Assembly (NCBI GenBank): GCA_964200185.2
Contig: CAXNAD020000263.1
Location: forward strand, 1-23,107
Reading direction: 5' to 3'
DNA length: 23,107 nt
Origin: Choristocarpus tenellus KU-1152
Taxonomy: Eukaryota > Phaeophyceae
Below, piece after piece: positions 10,708 through 21,887 of this stretch. The position numbers and the translations under genes are program-made. The notes under the pieces are model-generated. The model did no database searches. It saw only the letters and a list, made by a program, of their open reading frames with translations, and was not told the origin of the DNA. Position 1 is the stretch's first letter. Every line of letters begins with the position of its first letter.

Positions 10708-12620
10708 GAATTGCTGAAAAGTGGTCTTTCCAGGTTGCAACCTTGAAAATTCACGACAGGAATAACTCGAAACTTACACACAAACCATACCACGTTCTTC
10801 AACTATGGAATACGAAATGTGTCGGAATACTCCCTGAATAAACCAGGAAGGGAGGATGTCGTGATGGCGGAAGTACAGATGGTTGATCAACCAACAAGTG
10901 TCAAGGTGGGGTGTTAAAAATGTGGTGTGTTGTCATATATGCATACCAATATATACGTAACTATGACGATGTATGGTAAAAAAGAGAAATGTACTGGCTC
11001 CACAACGTCAACAAATGATTTCTGATCCAAGAAAATTATAAGTTTCAAGACTACTACTGTAGACGTGTACAATAGTTTATAGTACATAATATAAACACTA
11101 ACAAATACTGTTGGTACAATAATATATTATTACAGTACAGATGGTGTCTCATAATTTTCCCGACAATTAGTGACTATTTTGTGTTCTTAGTGTGTCGTCC
11201 CCCAACTGCACAGACACACCTAAGAAGTATGTACAACAAACAATCCTAGTTTTTAAACAATTTTATGTTTTAGCGTCCTTTCGCTAACCACAGGTTCCTA
11301 AAGTCTCCAGACAAAAGTAGAGCAAATAATAATACTTCTGTGCACAGCAGGAACAGAGATGTGTAGAGAAGAATTAGGTACATTGTAGATCGGACCACGG
11401 ATGTTACATTTACTTGGAACAGACAAGTCAACTCAAGGAGATTCTAATCATAAAAAAGTTGTGACACACATGAGCAAATGACAAGCCAAACGCCAGCGGG
11501 AAAAATTGGAGTTGGGCCTCAACTCAAAGAGCTCCTATCCCATGGATGACTTGATCATCTCCTGGGAAATTAACATGCGTTAACATGGCAGAGTGCAACA
11601 TCGCCCACACACCAAATACGGATTTGAATCAACAGGGGGCCAGCCACAGCAGCAACAGCGATCATGTCGTAGTGTCAGCCACACTTGGGCAAGTGAAGGT
11701 GATGAATTGCACTGCAGACCAAGCATACCAAAATATCTCCTTCATTGCCTCCCACACAGCCTGGCTCAAATACTAACCTCATCCGTTTGGCCACAACACT
11801 GATAATATGGTAAGTGTGACCTAATTGTCAGCAATCACCATTACCCTCTCTCTTACAGTAATCACAACAACGCTAGCATTTACTCCAGAGTAGGCCTTCT
11901 CTATGTAGGATGTTGGTCCACCACTAACTACTACACAAACAAACCTTAACTTCAGGTAGGTCATAGAGGGCTCATGTGGGGACGACCGTAGCAGGAACAT
12001 GTGTGTGATTCTTCTTCTACAACTAACCGTAGTGATCAGGGACTAGACAGGGAATGAGCAGTTTCACCCTGCCATCTGCTTCCCACAAATCCTTTTGAGC
12101 TTCAGTATTCAGTCCCTTACAGGAGCCACATCCAGGCACCTGCTCAAGAAGAATCATCATGGCTTACTCTTGTCCTCAGACTCCAGCACCTTCCTGTTGC
12201 GAGAGAAAGTAGTCAATCCACACACAGCTCGTCAGTTTATTGGGCCACACACTTCATTGCTCCTCCAGAGTAATATCAAACAACAAGGAAAATTTGAACA
12301 TTCAGTAAGGCATGCAACGCACAAACTGATTGCGCTGATAGTCAACCACACTCCAAAAAGGCTTACTATATTACTCCTTTGATAAAGTACACCAAAAAAG
12401 TTAAGAAATTAGAAGGCCATAAGCTCTATCTGACTACTCTCCCCATATTAACACATGAATCCGCCTTTCCACGGTTAACGGATGTCAACACTATGCTTGT
12501 CCATTTGTGAGAATAACGTAAGATTCGAAGTATTATTGGATGTACACACAAACGATGTTGATGGTCATCCAGGATAATTCTATGGGGTTTTTGATCAGAC
12601 AAAGTGGGTTAGACAACAGT

Positions 12621-12643
12621 GGGGTTAGGGTTAAGGTTGGGGG
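12621..12643 (+). repeat. Degenerate telomere-like motif
   Basis: GGGGTTAGGGTTAAGGTTGG: one perfect TTAGGG unit flanked by degenerate ones. Same motif class as 2805-2821 but on the opposite strand. Confidence 0.4.
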
Positions 12644-13659
12644 TGCAACAGGTGTTAAGTTCAGGTACTCTAGCCCACTCTGCTGGCTGGTGGGAGATTG
12701 TCAAGGGCTCCAACAAATGTGTAACACAGGTTGGAGCAGGATCAGCTCATTGATGTTCACCTCTTACAACAGGTAAGAAATCACACTCACTGCCGTTGCC
12801 GAACCGAGGCGCACCATTCCTGAATACAAAGGGCCGCACGGTTTCGTGCATCAAGAGCCAACGGGCACTGGAGAGCTCTCGGTTCTAAACAAACGAACAA
12901 GCAAAAAAAAAAAATGAAAGCGGAAACGCCATTTCAAAGTGTTCCGACCCAACAGGCAGGGGAAAAAAAAAAAAAAAAAAAAAAGAAAAAAACAAGCACA
13001 AAGAAGGAAAAAAAATATCACTCAGCGCCATCCTGTACACCACCAGCCCAGAGGAGTGAAAAATAATAATAATAATAATAATTAAAAGGGAGACGAAAAA
13101 ATTGGAACTGTGCGGAGGTATTCTTTTAACTCCAGTCATTCTCATCCCCTTCCCAATTGCACTCTGAAGAAGAGGGACAACAACAATAGAATCAGAACCT
13201 CTCTCCGAACCGATGCCGGCAATAACAGTAACAGTTGTCGCTAACAAATATAGGAGCAGGAAAGAAAAAAAAATGCAAGCAACATGTCTTACCTCAAAAT
13301 AAATGATAAAAATCGGAGCAGCCCTTGATGCCACCAATCGGCAGGGCATGCTTCGGCCCACAGCTTCAAGGACAATCAAGGACGATCATTTTTTTTCTTT
13401 AATATGTGCAACTGGTTTCCCCCGAAAATGAAGAGGATATCCTGACCCACAACACCACACCCCATGGTTACACATCTACATACATAAGGCGGTACCTAAA
13501 TTTCCACACGGGTGTACCTGTTGTCCTTTCCCCCCCACAGTTGCGAGAAGGCTCCTTTCTCCATGAGCTGGACATCCCTGCTAACGTCGGCGGCGGCAGC
13601 AACAACTGACTTGACAGAACGCACAGCGCCTTCCATAACAATTGCCAACAACAAGTAAG

Positions 13660-13763
13660 AAGGGGGGCGGGGGCAGGGGGGGCAGGANNNNNNNNNAAGA
13701 CGGGGCGCAGAAGGGGGAGGGGGGGGGGGGGGGGGGGGGGGGGGAGGGGGAGGGGGGGGGGGG
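13660..13763 (+). repeat. Long G-rich tract with potential G-quadruplexes
   Basis: On both sides of the 13688-13696 gap the plus strand is almost pure G. The uninterrupted block from about 13711 to 13763 holds G-runs split only by single A bases. It has far more than the four G-runs needed for a quadruplex, and it probably caused the gap. Confidence 0.85.
13688..13696. other. Assembly gap (9 N)
   Basis: Nine N bases inside the G-rich tract. The length of the flanking homopolymer is also likely to be unreliable. Confidence 0.99.
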
Positions 13764-14237
13764 TTTCACAGGTAGTACAAGCTCGAGGCGAAATAAGCAG
13801 CGACAGAACCGATTGCAACTGAATTCAACGGGGTTACTCTGATTGCGATGAGTGCAAGAGAGGAGAGGACAACAAACCATGGTAAACGTGCACGGCCACC
13901 TACTTCGATCCCTCAATTGACAAAATCCTTCAAAAAACAGAAGGGAGGATACACACTGTAGCGGTGGGGTTATTTATTTCGGCGCCGAGACTAAAAGAGG
14001 TACTCTACGAGAAGAGGTACACTTGAGGTGTACAAAACAAATCAAAGGTAACACGCTTTCACTCGCATACACCATGGACAGCAGAGATGCCTGCAAAAGC
14101 AGCAACACCAATGTAGTGAAATCTATCCCGTCAAAATATCCCCCCCCCCAAAAAATAAATAAAATAAAATAGTTCAGGATCGTAGAGAGGCAACATTGAG
14201 ACGCGTACCACATAGAATTTAGTGTTACCACTGTGAA

Positions 14238-16670
14238 CTACTTCAATGTTGAAATAAAATCTTTTATTGCTTCTTTCATCCCACCGTATGCTGCATGACA
14301 TAGGACAGGGTCCAGAAACTCTGCCGCCAGGACCTCTGTGTTTCCCCCCTCCTCCCCAACTGCATCCAACAGTCCCATCGCCAGCCCTTCCTCAGCAGTA
14401 ACCACTGAACTCCAGGCAAGAAGGCGGAGTGCCTGGCGCCTGCCCAGTATCCCAACCAGGCGAGAACCACCTCCCCACCCTGTGCTCACACCCATCTACT
14501 ATAGAGAAAGAGCAAACAGGCAGGAGGCCGAGGAGAAGATAAGAGAGCACTAACGGTGTAGGAACAAAAAAAAAAAGTAAGATGCATCTTGCCCGTCGTT
14601 GTATACTACGGTAGGAGGCAACACATGCATTTATGAACTCCATCGGGAACAATCACCAAGATAGAGTTCATATCGCTTGCTACAATGTGCTAGAACGTCC
14701 CAAGTAAATTTTATGGACTTGACCTGACGCAATCATTAGGATTCGCCTCATCTGTTCCAACTCTTGCGACTGTCCATAGAATGTTTGATGTACATTTGTG
14801 GGCTTTGTAGGCCATGGTGGGAAAGGCTAACAAGCAGACAGAACAGGGGGAGTGCTCTACGTTGTACAATCTTTAGTAGGCTGACTTTAGGCCTAATCTT
14901 TCTCTGGTAGTGCAATAATACCAGGGAGTCGTAGCTTTCAACTACAGGAGTTTCTACACTGCCTTCAACGCGTGAATCTCAACGAAATTGTGACTGGGGC
15001 AACAAAATTTAGACACCTAAGGCCTGTTCCTAATCAGACTTACTTACATGGAAGTGTGGAGTGTTACATTGTGAGGAATGTCGCATACCTCATGTTGCGC
15101 CTCTGTACAATTCCATACTTCATTGTTCATATTTACAGGAATAACTGCTCTGCCCTGGAAGATTCTCTGTGAGGAAGTTCTCTCTCTCTCTCTCCTCTAG
15201 CTAATAGTCATTAGGATGCGCTAGGTTTCATCTTATGGAATGCCAATGTGTGGAATATCACAAAATGTCAACAGATATGTCGTGTTGCTAGTAATGGGTC
15301 GATGAAGTGTGTCCATAAAAATCCTTGACGTTGCATCATATTCTCAACTTTGTGTGATTTGTGTAGTCACCAAAAGAACAGTTTCATCACAACGTTTCTG
15401 TTGTGGCAAGGTGGAAATGGGGGTGGTACGCAGTGAACCTTTCCACCCATCCTCAGCATCTTCATAAGTGTGTGTGTAAGGACAGGGATATAATTCAACC
15501 TATAAAGCCTCAAATTTTTCATACACGCCACAGGTATTCGGGGGTGATACTTCTGTGTGACTTCAAGGGCGAAGGCTAACTACAAATGCCCCACATAGAC
15601 ACTCCAAATGGAGAAAGATCTGCACGAGCAAAAGTATCTCAATCGACATATAGAGAGAGGCAAAACCCAGTTGCGTTGCACCTCACCTTGACTTGCACAA
15701 ACTGAATCTTAGCCCCTGGCCCAGCAACCCGGAAGTCACAGGATGTGGCAAGCTCTGCTCCCCCTCCCACTGCCGACCCCTCTATGATTGCTACACTGAT
15801 CATTGGCAGCCTGCCTCAACGTGAGAACATGAGGGGTCGACTTTGACAGCGTTCTTCTTGAGTGGTATATGTGCAAACCCTAGCATGCATTAGCAAGACA
15901 ACAGGTGTATCCACTTGGTTTAGAGGCTATTCTATTGCTATAACTTTCAAAATCAAAGCATTAAGGTGGAAAATTACACATTTGAACTTGCTGTCCTTGG
16001 AGAAGACGTTGTTGTAAGGTGGACACACCTCCGTAGTCGTGTAAGTGTGTCGGTCATTAGGGCACACATGAGCTGTCCATCCTCATTTGTTTTCAGATGT
16101 TCGCGGGCAAGCGATAAGTCTGCCCCTGCACAAAAGGCCTTGTTTCCCCGCCCTCGCAATGTGAGGGCTACTCCCCGCTCCCAACCTTCCAGGGCGTCTA
16201 CCGCATCGGCAAACTCAGACATCATTTTACCAGAAAGCGCTAGGAAGGGTACATGAAAGGTGGGGACGGAGTCAGAGGGTCTTGTCGTGAGTCAACCCGA
16301 AGCCAGAAGGACCACCAGAAGTAATGCGTGAATGTTTAGTGTACAGAGCATCACTGTGAAGGGTATTTCATGCTAAGGTGTGCGTGCGAAGTCACTCACT
16401 GGAGAGCTGTTTCTACGCACCATTTCGACGATCCTCATGGTCGAGCACTAACCCCGCCAGTCCAGTTTCGTCGTCCATGTGCAGTGCCACTCTTCCGGAA
16501 CCCAAAGGTCGAAGACGCTCCTTAAAAGATACCAAGTCTTGTGAACACACCGCCTCCACAGCATAGCTCAAGTAGCATCTAGAGCTTGTGCAAGGAGATA
16601 TGGATGTCAGATTTCGCCAACACTCGCTCACCGTAACAAAGAGACGTGGGTAAACTCTTACGACAGGCAT
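14238..16670 (-). CDS. ECHDC1: ECHDC1-like (ethylmalonyl-CoA decarboxylase type) crotonase-fold enzyme, 4 exons
   Basis: Exons in transcript order: 16670-16421, 16239-16029, 15810-15687 and 14495-14238. Donors are GTGCGT, GTGTGT and GTGAGG; acceptors are CTAG, GCAG and TAG; phases 1, 2 and 0 all match, giving about 280 residues (animal ECHDC1 is about 300). Seen: RRNALSGKMM across the first splice, KAFCAGADLS at about 117-126 (first oxyanion-hole loop), TDTLTRLRRLPMISVA, then EGSAVGGGAELATSCDFR at about 164-181 (second oxyanion-hole loop), and MGVSTGWGGGSRL plus GRRQALRLL in the last exon. The TLTR-LP-ISVA and WGG-RLV...RQAL pattern fits ECHDC1 better than generic enoyl-CoA hydratase. In animals ECHDC1 decarboxylates ethylmalonyl-CoA and methylmalonyl-CoA as metabolite repair; substrate here is inferred. 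The first 50 residues are Arg/Ser/Tyr-rich with few acids and could be a mitochondrial presequence. The start at 16670 is the first ATG, but an intron inside the 5' part (AG at about 16580) cannot be excluded. The third intron is long, about 1.2 kb. Confidence 0.9.
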
Positions 16671-16937
16671 TGGGTCGCCTGGGACAATGACTGTAGGTCA
16701 GAGTACGGACAAAGGAATATCTTGAACTCTACTCCACTAATATGTGATTGAAACGTGTAAAGTTACTGTATGTATGACTGCGAAAATTGGAAGCAAGGGT
16801 ATTGGAAATTCGTGTATTGACCACCTCACTCCTCAAAGTCAAGTTTGTATGGAAATCATCAGTGAAGTCACTTGGACTCATGAGGAACTAACTGGCTTTA
16901 TTTTTTGAAGTTTGAAATTGTGTTTCTCAGTAATGAC
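16671..16937. promoter_or_regulatory. Shared divergent intergenic region between the ECHDC1-like and TruA genes
   Basis: The 267 bases between the two start codons must hold both 5' UTRs and promoters unless an unseen 5' exon lies elsewhere. The region is AT-rich compared with the flanking exons. I see no convincing TATA box. Bidirectional control is an inference from layout only. Confidence 0.5.
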
Positions 16938-18623
16938 ATGGTTCTTGTCTGGTCAAAAAGGATGGCCTGCAGACAACGAGGCTTCGAATCAGCTAGTGCG
17001 AGGTGGGGCCTTAGGATAGTAGTCACTTTGGTGGTGAATTTGGCTGTGCCACAATCGGCGGTTGCATTTGCCAACGTTCCCAATATGGGCCGCCTTCAGA
17101 TGAGGGGCTTTGGCTTGTCGACCATGCGAATGTCCTCTGTTGGGGTATTGCCAGTTACAGGGCAAGAACGGCGGGAAGCGCGGCTTGATGAGGATGGATT
17201 ATGTCGTATCAACCGTGATCTGCGAGAGGGAACCAAGACTCGCTACGTTACAAGGGTGATGTACGATGGTACACACTTTCAAGGATATCAGCTGCAACCT
17301 GGAGGAAGACGAACAGTGCAGGTTGGTGGGATGCAGACGATAAATGTACCTGTTTGGGAGTATTGATTCACCTGTTATATTGACTGGGACTAAACTCCAT
17401 AACATTGCCAAGCAGTCATCTGAGACCTCTCAAATTGTATCCCCATCCCACTCGTGGCTAATAGGGCATCCTAGAGGAGAAACTGACACAACGATATCAA
17501 ATATATGTACCCATAGTGGCGTCTGGGAGAACAGACCAGGGAGTGCATGCCAGAGGACAAACGGTGCACTTCGATCTGCCCAATCCAGACGAGAACATGG
17601 ACGACTTCATGTCTACCATGAACCGAATGCTGCCCGATGTGAGTCCAATAGCTTTTCACTCTTTAGGGTTTCTTTACATGTGCGTTTCCTTCCCATTTTT
17701 GTCGACATCCGGAATCTTGCACTTACATTGAAGACTCGTTGCATCGAGGAAACTCTTGCAGGAATTGTAGATGCCCCCCAAAATACCTTGCAAGCTTGTT
17801 AATGTTTGTCATCCTAACGAAATTGTTTAACTCCACCTACAGGCCATACATCCCTCAAACATCCAACAGTTATGCGAATCACCCCTTAATCAATTGCAAA
17901 GTTGTGTTTACAACTGAAGAAACTTGGGTCTGTGTATCTCTTCCACAAAAGAACGCCCTTGGCATGCAAATTGAGGTGCTCATACCCCTGTGACACCTAT
18001 ACCTGAAGTTCAACTCCATCTCACCGCCACGTCTATGAACACCGCAGGACGTGCGTGTTTGGAATGCTTCGCATGCCCCTCCACCATGGCCAGATCAGCA
18101 GGAGAATAGTCTTCCATGGCATTCCATGACCAACGCAAGGAGCAAGGTGTACAGCTACCGCCTCTTCCTGGGTGATATCCTCAGCCCCTTGGATCGACTC
18201 TACCGCGTGCACGCACAGAAAGCTGCCCTCTGCCGGCACATAGACAGGGACCTCATGCTCCGTTCGCTTCCTCTATTCATAGGAAAGCACGACTTCGGTG
18301 GGTTTGGCAATAAGGCCGAGAAGAAAGCGAAGGAGATGATAGCCCACGGGAAACAGGAGTTCAATACAGTTCGGGAGATTTATTCAGCAACGGCAGTTGA
18401 CGAGGGTGGGGGCAACCTCCGACTGGAATTCCATATTGACGGGGCACTCTACCGTATGGTGCGAAACATTGTGGGCACAATGCTTGCGGTGGGAGCGGGA
18501 AGGGTTGATCTGGATGTGATTGAGGAAATTTTTTCAAGTGGTGTGCGACCCACAAACAAAATTTACTCTGCCCCGCCTGAGGGGTTGACGTTAGAGACTG
18601 TTTTGTATGACGAATATAGATGA
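16938..18623 (+). CDS. truA: TruA-family tRNA pseudouridine synthase, probably plastid-targeted, 3 exons
   Basis: Converts uridines of the tRNA anticodon arm to pseudouridine (known for the TruA family). Exons I derive: 16938-17321, 17465-17638 and 18048-18623, joined by GT-AG introns (donors GTTGGT and GTGAGT; acceptors ATAG and CGCAG), all phase 0, giving about 377 residues. Seen: YDGTHFQGYQ at about 109-118, RTVQ|GILEEKL across the first splice, the catalytic-loop motif ASGRTDQGVHA with the expected catalytic Asp at 152, HFDLP at about 165, HDFGGF in exon 3, and the C-terminal YRMVRNIVGT and APPEGLTLETVLY. These are bacterial-type TruA motifs rather than Pus1/Pus3. The first 43 residues contain a hydrophobic stretch ending AVA, followed by FANVP and an Arg/Ser/Met-rich, acid-poor stretch. 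This looks like a signal peptide plus transit peptide of a complex plastid. The first in-frame ATG is at 16938; a second at 16962 could also serve. The gene lies head-to-head with the ECHDC1-like gene. Confidence 0.93.
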
Positions 18624-21600
18624 TGTGGCTGGCCCTACAGGTGATTTTGGTGGTCTTGCGTCTTTAGGTTTCCTCTACTTCCAAAGCACTGAGTGCCGTG
18701 CACCGCCTAGATGTTTCTGGGCTGAAGAATATGCAGTGTTGTTGGAGTCTTCAGCTGGAGATGAAGTTGTGTCTTTATTTCACATGCTATATCCCAAATC
18801 CAAGCTACGTATAATTGCATCTATAAATGACTTTTAGCACCTCGTTCCTTTACCCCGTTCCTTGGGTAAAGTTTGAATCAAGGGATACCTCTTCTGCTCT
18901 GAAATCCTAAACCTTGTACCACCTGCAATCTCATAGGGTTGCCGCTCTTGAATTATATATATTATAAAAATATCTTGTGGAGTAGAACTCTCTTAAGTAC
19001 TTCTATAACTTTAGTTAGCATCATTGGTGCTAGACAGGAAACAGTAACCTGTACATGTTTTTTTCCTCGTGTGCTGCTGGTTGTATATGCTACTTCTTTT
19101 TTTTAACAGTTTCTCGTCAATGAGAATCTTACATAATTTTGCCTTGGTTTTTTATGCCTGTATTTCCTGATCATTTTCAGGATGTTTTGGCTAGGGGCAA
19201 CATGGAAGCATCAGCAATAGCGACCCTCCGTAATGGAAGACAAAGGGGAGATGGAACAGTTACATTCCTACCAAGGACTTTTTTTTAGCCAACGTAATTA
19301 TGGTGTCTTGGCTTGTGTGAAATTCTGTGTTACAGGAGGTGACAAGTTGCCCATCCCTCAAAAATTTAGGCTCTGCCCTGATCATCTAAACTTAGCCCTG
19401 CTGACTCTGTCGCTTTTGGAGGCGATAGCACTCTAGGTGCTGGTGAGCAGATATTTCGCAACCTCAGTAACACCCCCCTTGTGGAATCTTCACTGAATGA
19501 GGGACAGTATCACATCTCTACCATAATGCTCAAATGTGCTATACAGTACTTCTTCTGACCACTTCCAGGAGCTTGATTCTCCTACACACGATTACTGCCT
19601 CACCTGCTAAAGGCACCCATTTTTACCGGTTTTGTAATGTAAAATGGGTCTGGTATTCTTGGAGAGTTGTAACTATTTTTAGGGGGGTTTCGATTTTGAC
19701 CCTTTTTGAAGTTCAATCTCTTTTTTTTTTACCTTGTGCAATATATATACCATGCCCATGTCTGTAATGTACTTCACTTTTTTGGGGTGTGTGGAGAATG
19801 TTGATGCAGAAAAGGCTGACTGTGAACACATAGTTAATCAAAAGTGCACTCCACAGCGCTCAAAACACCTGTACCACGAGGTAATCACAGGAATCCTTTA
19901 ACATTCAGTGATGCCTCCCTCTTAGAAGGTATTGCTCTTCATGAAACCACAATTTCCAAAACCTAGGTCACACAAGAAGCAATACACTATAAGAAATAGT
20001 CATACACCACAAGAGTCACCTTTCAATGTCGCTCAGGTGTTGCTCAACAAAACGAAGGTACCTAATTGGATGTACACATCAAATATGTGTCGATTCTGAA
20101 CTATCGAACAGGGGGTTGATTGACATCACTCATCCATGAGCGTGTTGACTTTGAGAGTCCAGCAGCCATGGTCCTACTACTACTACAGCTATAGGTGATA
20201 TTATAATACGAAGTTAGTGCAGTGTGTAGTTTGTACAAGCTGACAGCTGTATATCTGGCACCATTTTTTTACTGCTTGAGCGATACTTGACCACTAATGT
20301 TGAGGTAGCTAGTGTCTCCTTGTCCAGCTGGTGAAGGTTTCGCCTCCAACTCTCAATAAAGTACTTCACCAGTCTAACTACTTGACAAAGATTATTCTAC
20401 ATCCAATACTATGGTGAATTTAACTTTGCCCAAACATTGGACAAGGTCGACAGGGAGAAGAAGCAACTGAGTTGTATAGTGGGTTTGCAATATTTCAGTG
20501 CCATCGAAGAAGTGTTCAGGGAGTTCTGTTTGCAGCCCTTGAGCTACATTCTATGGGCTACTAATTCTCATAACGGGGAGCTTTTTATCTTGTTCATTTT
20601 ACACTTTGGGTTTGAGGAACCTCTACGTGTTTTTATTATTATTGCGCTAAAGATACGATGACATGATAGTCAGCAAATAATGGGTACGTAATAATGAGTA
20701 CGTACACCACCTTGGACACTTCTTTGTTCAATGGGGCATGGCTTGTATGATTTGATCTACTCCGAATCATGCTACTTTCTATATGCATTACTAGTAACGA
20801 GCTAAGTCAAATGAGAGGTAGGCAAGGTTGCATTTTAAGGATCCCAAGAAATGGCAAAAGGACGTAATTTTGCACAATTGCAGGGAGAGCCTTTACTGAA
20901 CTGTGGTGTCACTCTTTGCGTGGAAAGGGAGAATAATAATTTTCGTTCACTGTTGTGTACATACTATAATGAAATAGGGTGTATGTAAGAGATTATTTAG
21001 GATGCAGAATGTGCCCAAACCTGCGTACCTCTCAATAATTTTGGCTCAAAGGTCACCCAGAACACGAAACTAGTGAGAGGGCATAATCAGTCTTGGAACC
21101 TAATTTTCTAGGTACTCCAAGACACCATCATTTAGCTGGTGTGACAGATTATCGTGTTCACTAAAAGTCCCAACACCATGTTTTTAGAAGCGCAATTTGC
21201 AACTGTGAAGATGAGTGGTATCGCTGAAAATGGTTGGACAAGTGGTGGAGGGATGCGAAGTCGTGCAGTAGACGTAGATGCCAATACGTCATAGCAATAA
21301 TAGTCGTGGTCAGATTAGATTGTTTCAATTTCCGCATCGAAGGCTCTCCGTTTTGTTCCGTACTAGGGTTTCCCGTTAACGGATTATTGGCATTGACATA
21401 TCTGAGGGGGCATCCTTTTCGCAAGGAACCTAATGGTGACCACTCTAGGACATAAATTTTACTTTTTGTGGACACGGTCATGGTTAGTACATTCAGATGC
21501 GAATACACACATCGTCTAATAATATTATAGTCCGAAGTGGTACAAAAAAAGTGATAATAGTACAGTAGCAATAGTAAGTATAATATTATAATATTATTAG

Positions 21601-21887
21601 GTTTTCTTTTTTTTCTATTGTAGCTTCCACTCGAAATGATTATTTAAAAAAATGATGGTGCGCTGAAGGCGCGACGACGCACGGGGGGACCTGTTCTACA
21701 AAACACCTCTTCTTGCCTCTTCATCAGAAGTCAAACTTGGAGGGCAAGACAGTGACAGAATTTGAACGATGACGGAACTCCGACGGTCATCCCGAGGTGA
21801 GAGAAGCATTTACGGTAATCTGGTTTTTCCTTTGAACGTGACTCTCGCTAAGGAGATCGATAAACCCGTCCACACCCCGGTTGCAAC
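18624..21887. other. Gene-poor stretch downstream of the TruA gene
   Basis: The first part would be the TruA 3' UTR. An AATAAA lies near 20355, too far to assign to that gene. A good acceptor-like TTTTCAG at about 19175-19181 opens a 36-codon frame (starting DVLARGNMEAS) that ends at a stop before 19292, but no upstream partner exon was found. An ATTATA palindromic run lies near 21578-21600. Copy 2 of the dispersed repeat is at 20891-21047. Confidence 0.5.
20891..21047 (+). repeat. Dispersed repeat, copy 2
   Basis: The diverged partner of 1151-1316, in direct orientation and about 19.7 kb away. The conserved blocks come in the same order with small indels between them. Confidence 0.7.

Larger units (their letters stand above)
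10708..14237. other. Gene-poor stretch with homopolymers
   Basis: No gene is supported. An ATG-started frame at 11585-11776 on the plus strand (63 codons, polar) is the best small candidate but matches nothing known. An A-run of about 20 lies near 12965, and an ATA/TAA microsatellite of about 20 bases at 13062-13083. A strong donor-like GAG|GTAAGA on the minus strand near 13292-13300 follows a short open frame with ATG, but no partner exon was found. Confidence 0.5.

Noticed and set aside
12885-13379. 164-codon minus-strand open frame with poly-Phe and poly-Ile
   Set aside because: Most of its length is translated A/T homopolymer and an ATT microsatellite, with no ATG at the start.
13468-13916. 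Overlapping minus-strand frames with poly-Pro
   Set aside because: They are open only because they read through the poly-C/poly-G tract and the N gap, so the frame across the gap is meaningless.
16527-16580. A 53-base intron in the first ECHDC1-like exon (GTGAGC to CTAG)
   Set aside because: Removing it breaks the frame leading into the conserved part, so the continuous reading from 16670 is preferred.
16905-16937. Upstream extension of TruA to a TTG codon
   Set aside because: A eukaryotic nuclear gene should start at ATG. The in-frame ATG at 16938 precedes a complete signal peptide.
17344-17802. 152-codon plus-strand frame
   Set aside because: It crosses TruA introns and exon 2 in the wrong frame; the true frame carries ASGRTDQGVHA.
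18607-18837. 76-codon frame overlapping the TruA stop
   Set aside because: It begins in another frame inside the last codons of TruA and resembles no family; better explained as 3' UTR.
21161-21571. 136-codon minus-strand frame
   Set aside because: It has no ATG at its start and no splice support or recognisable motif.
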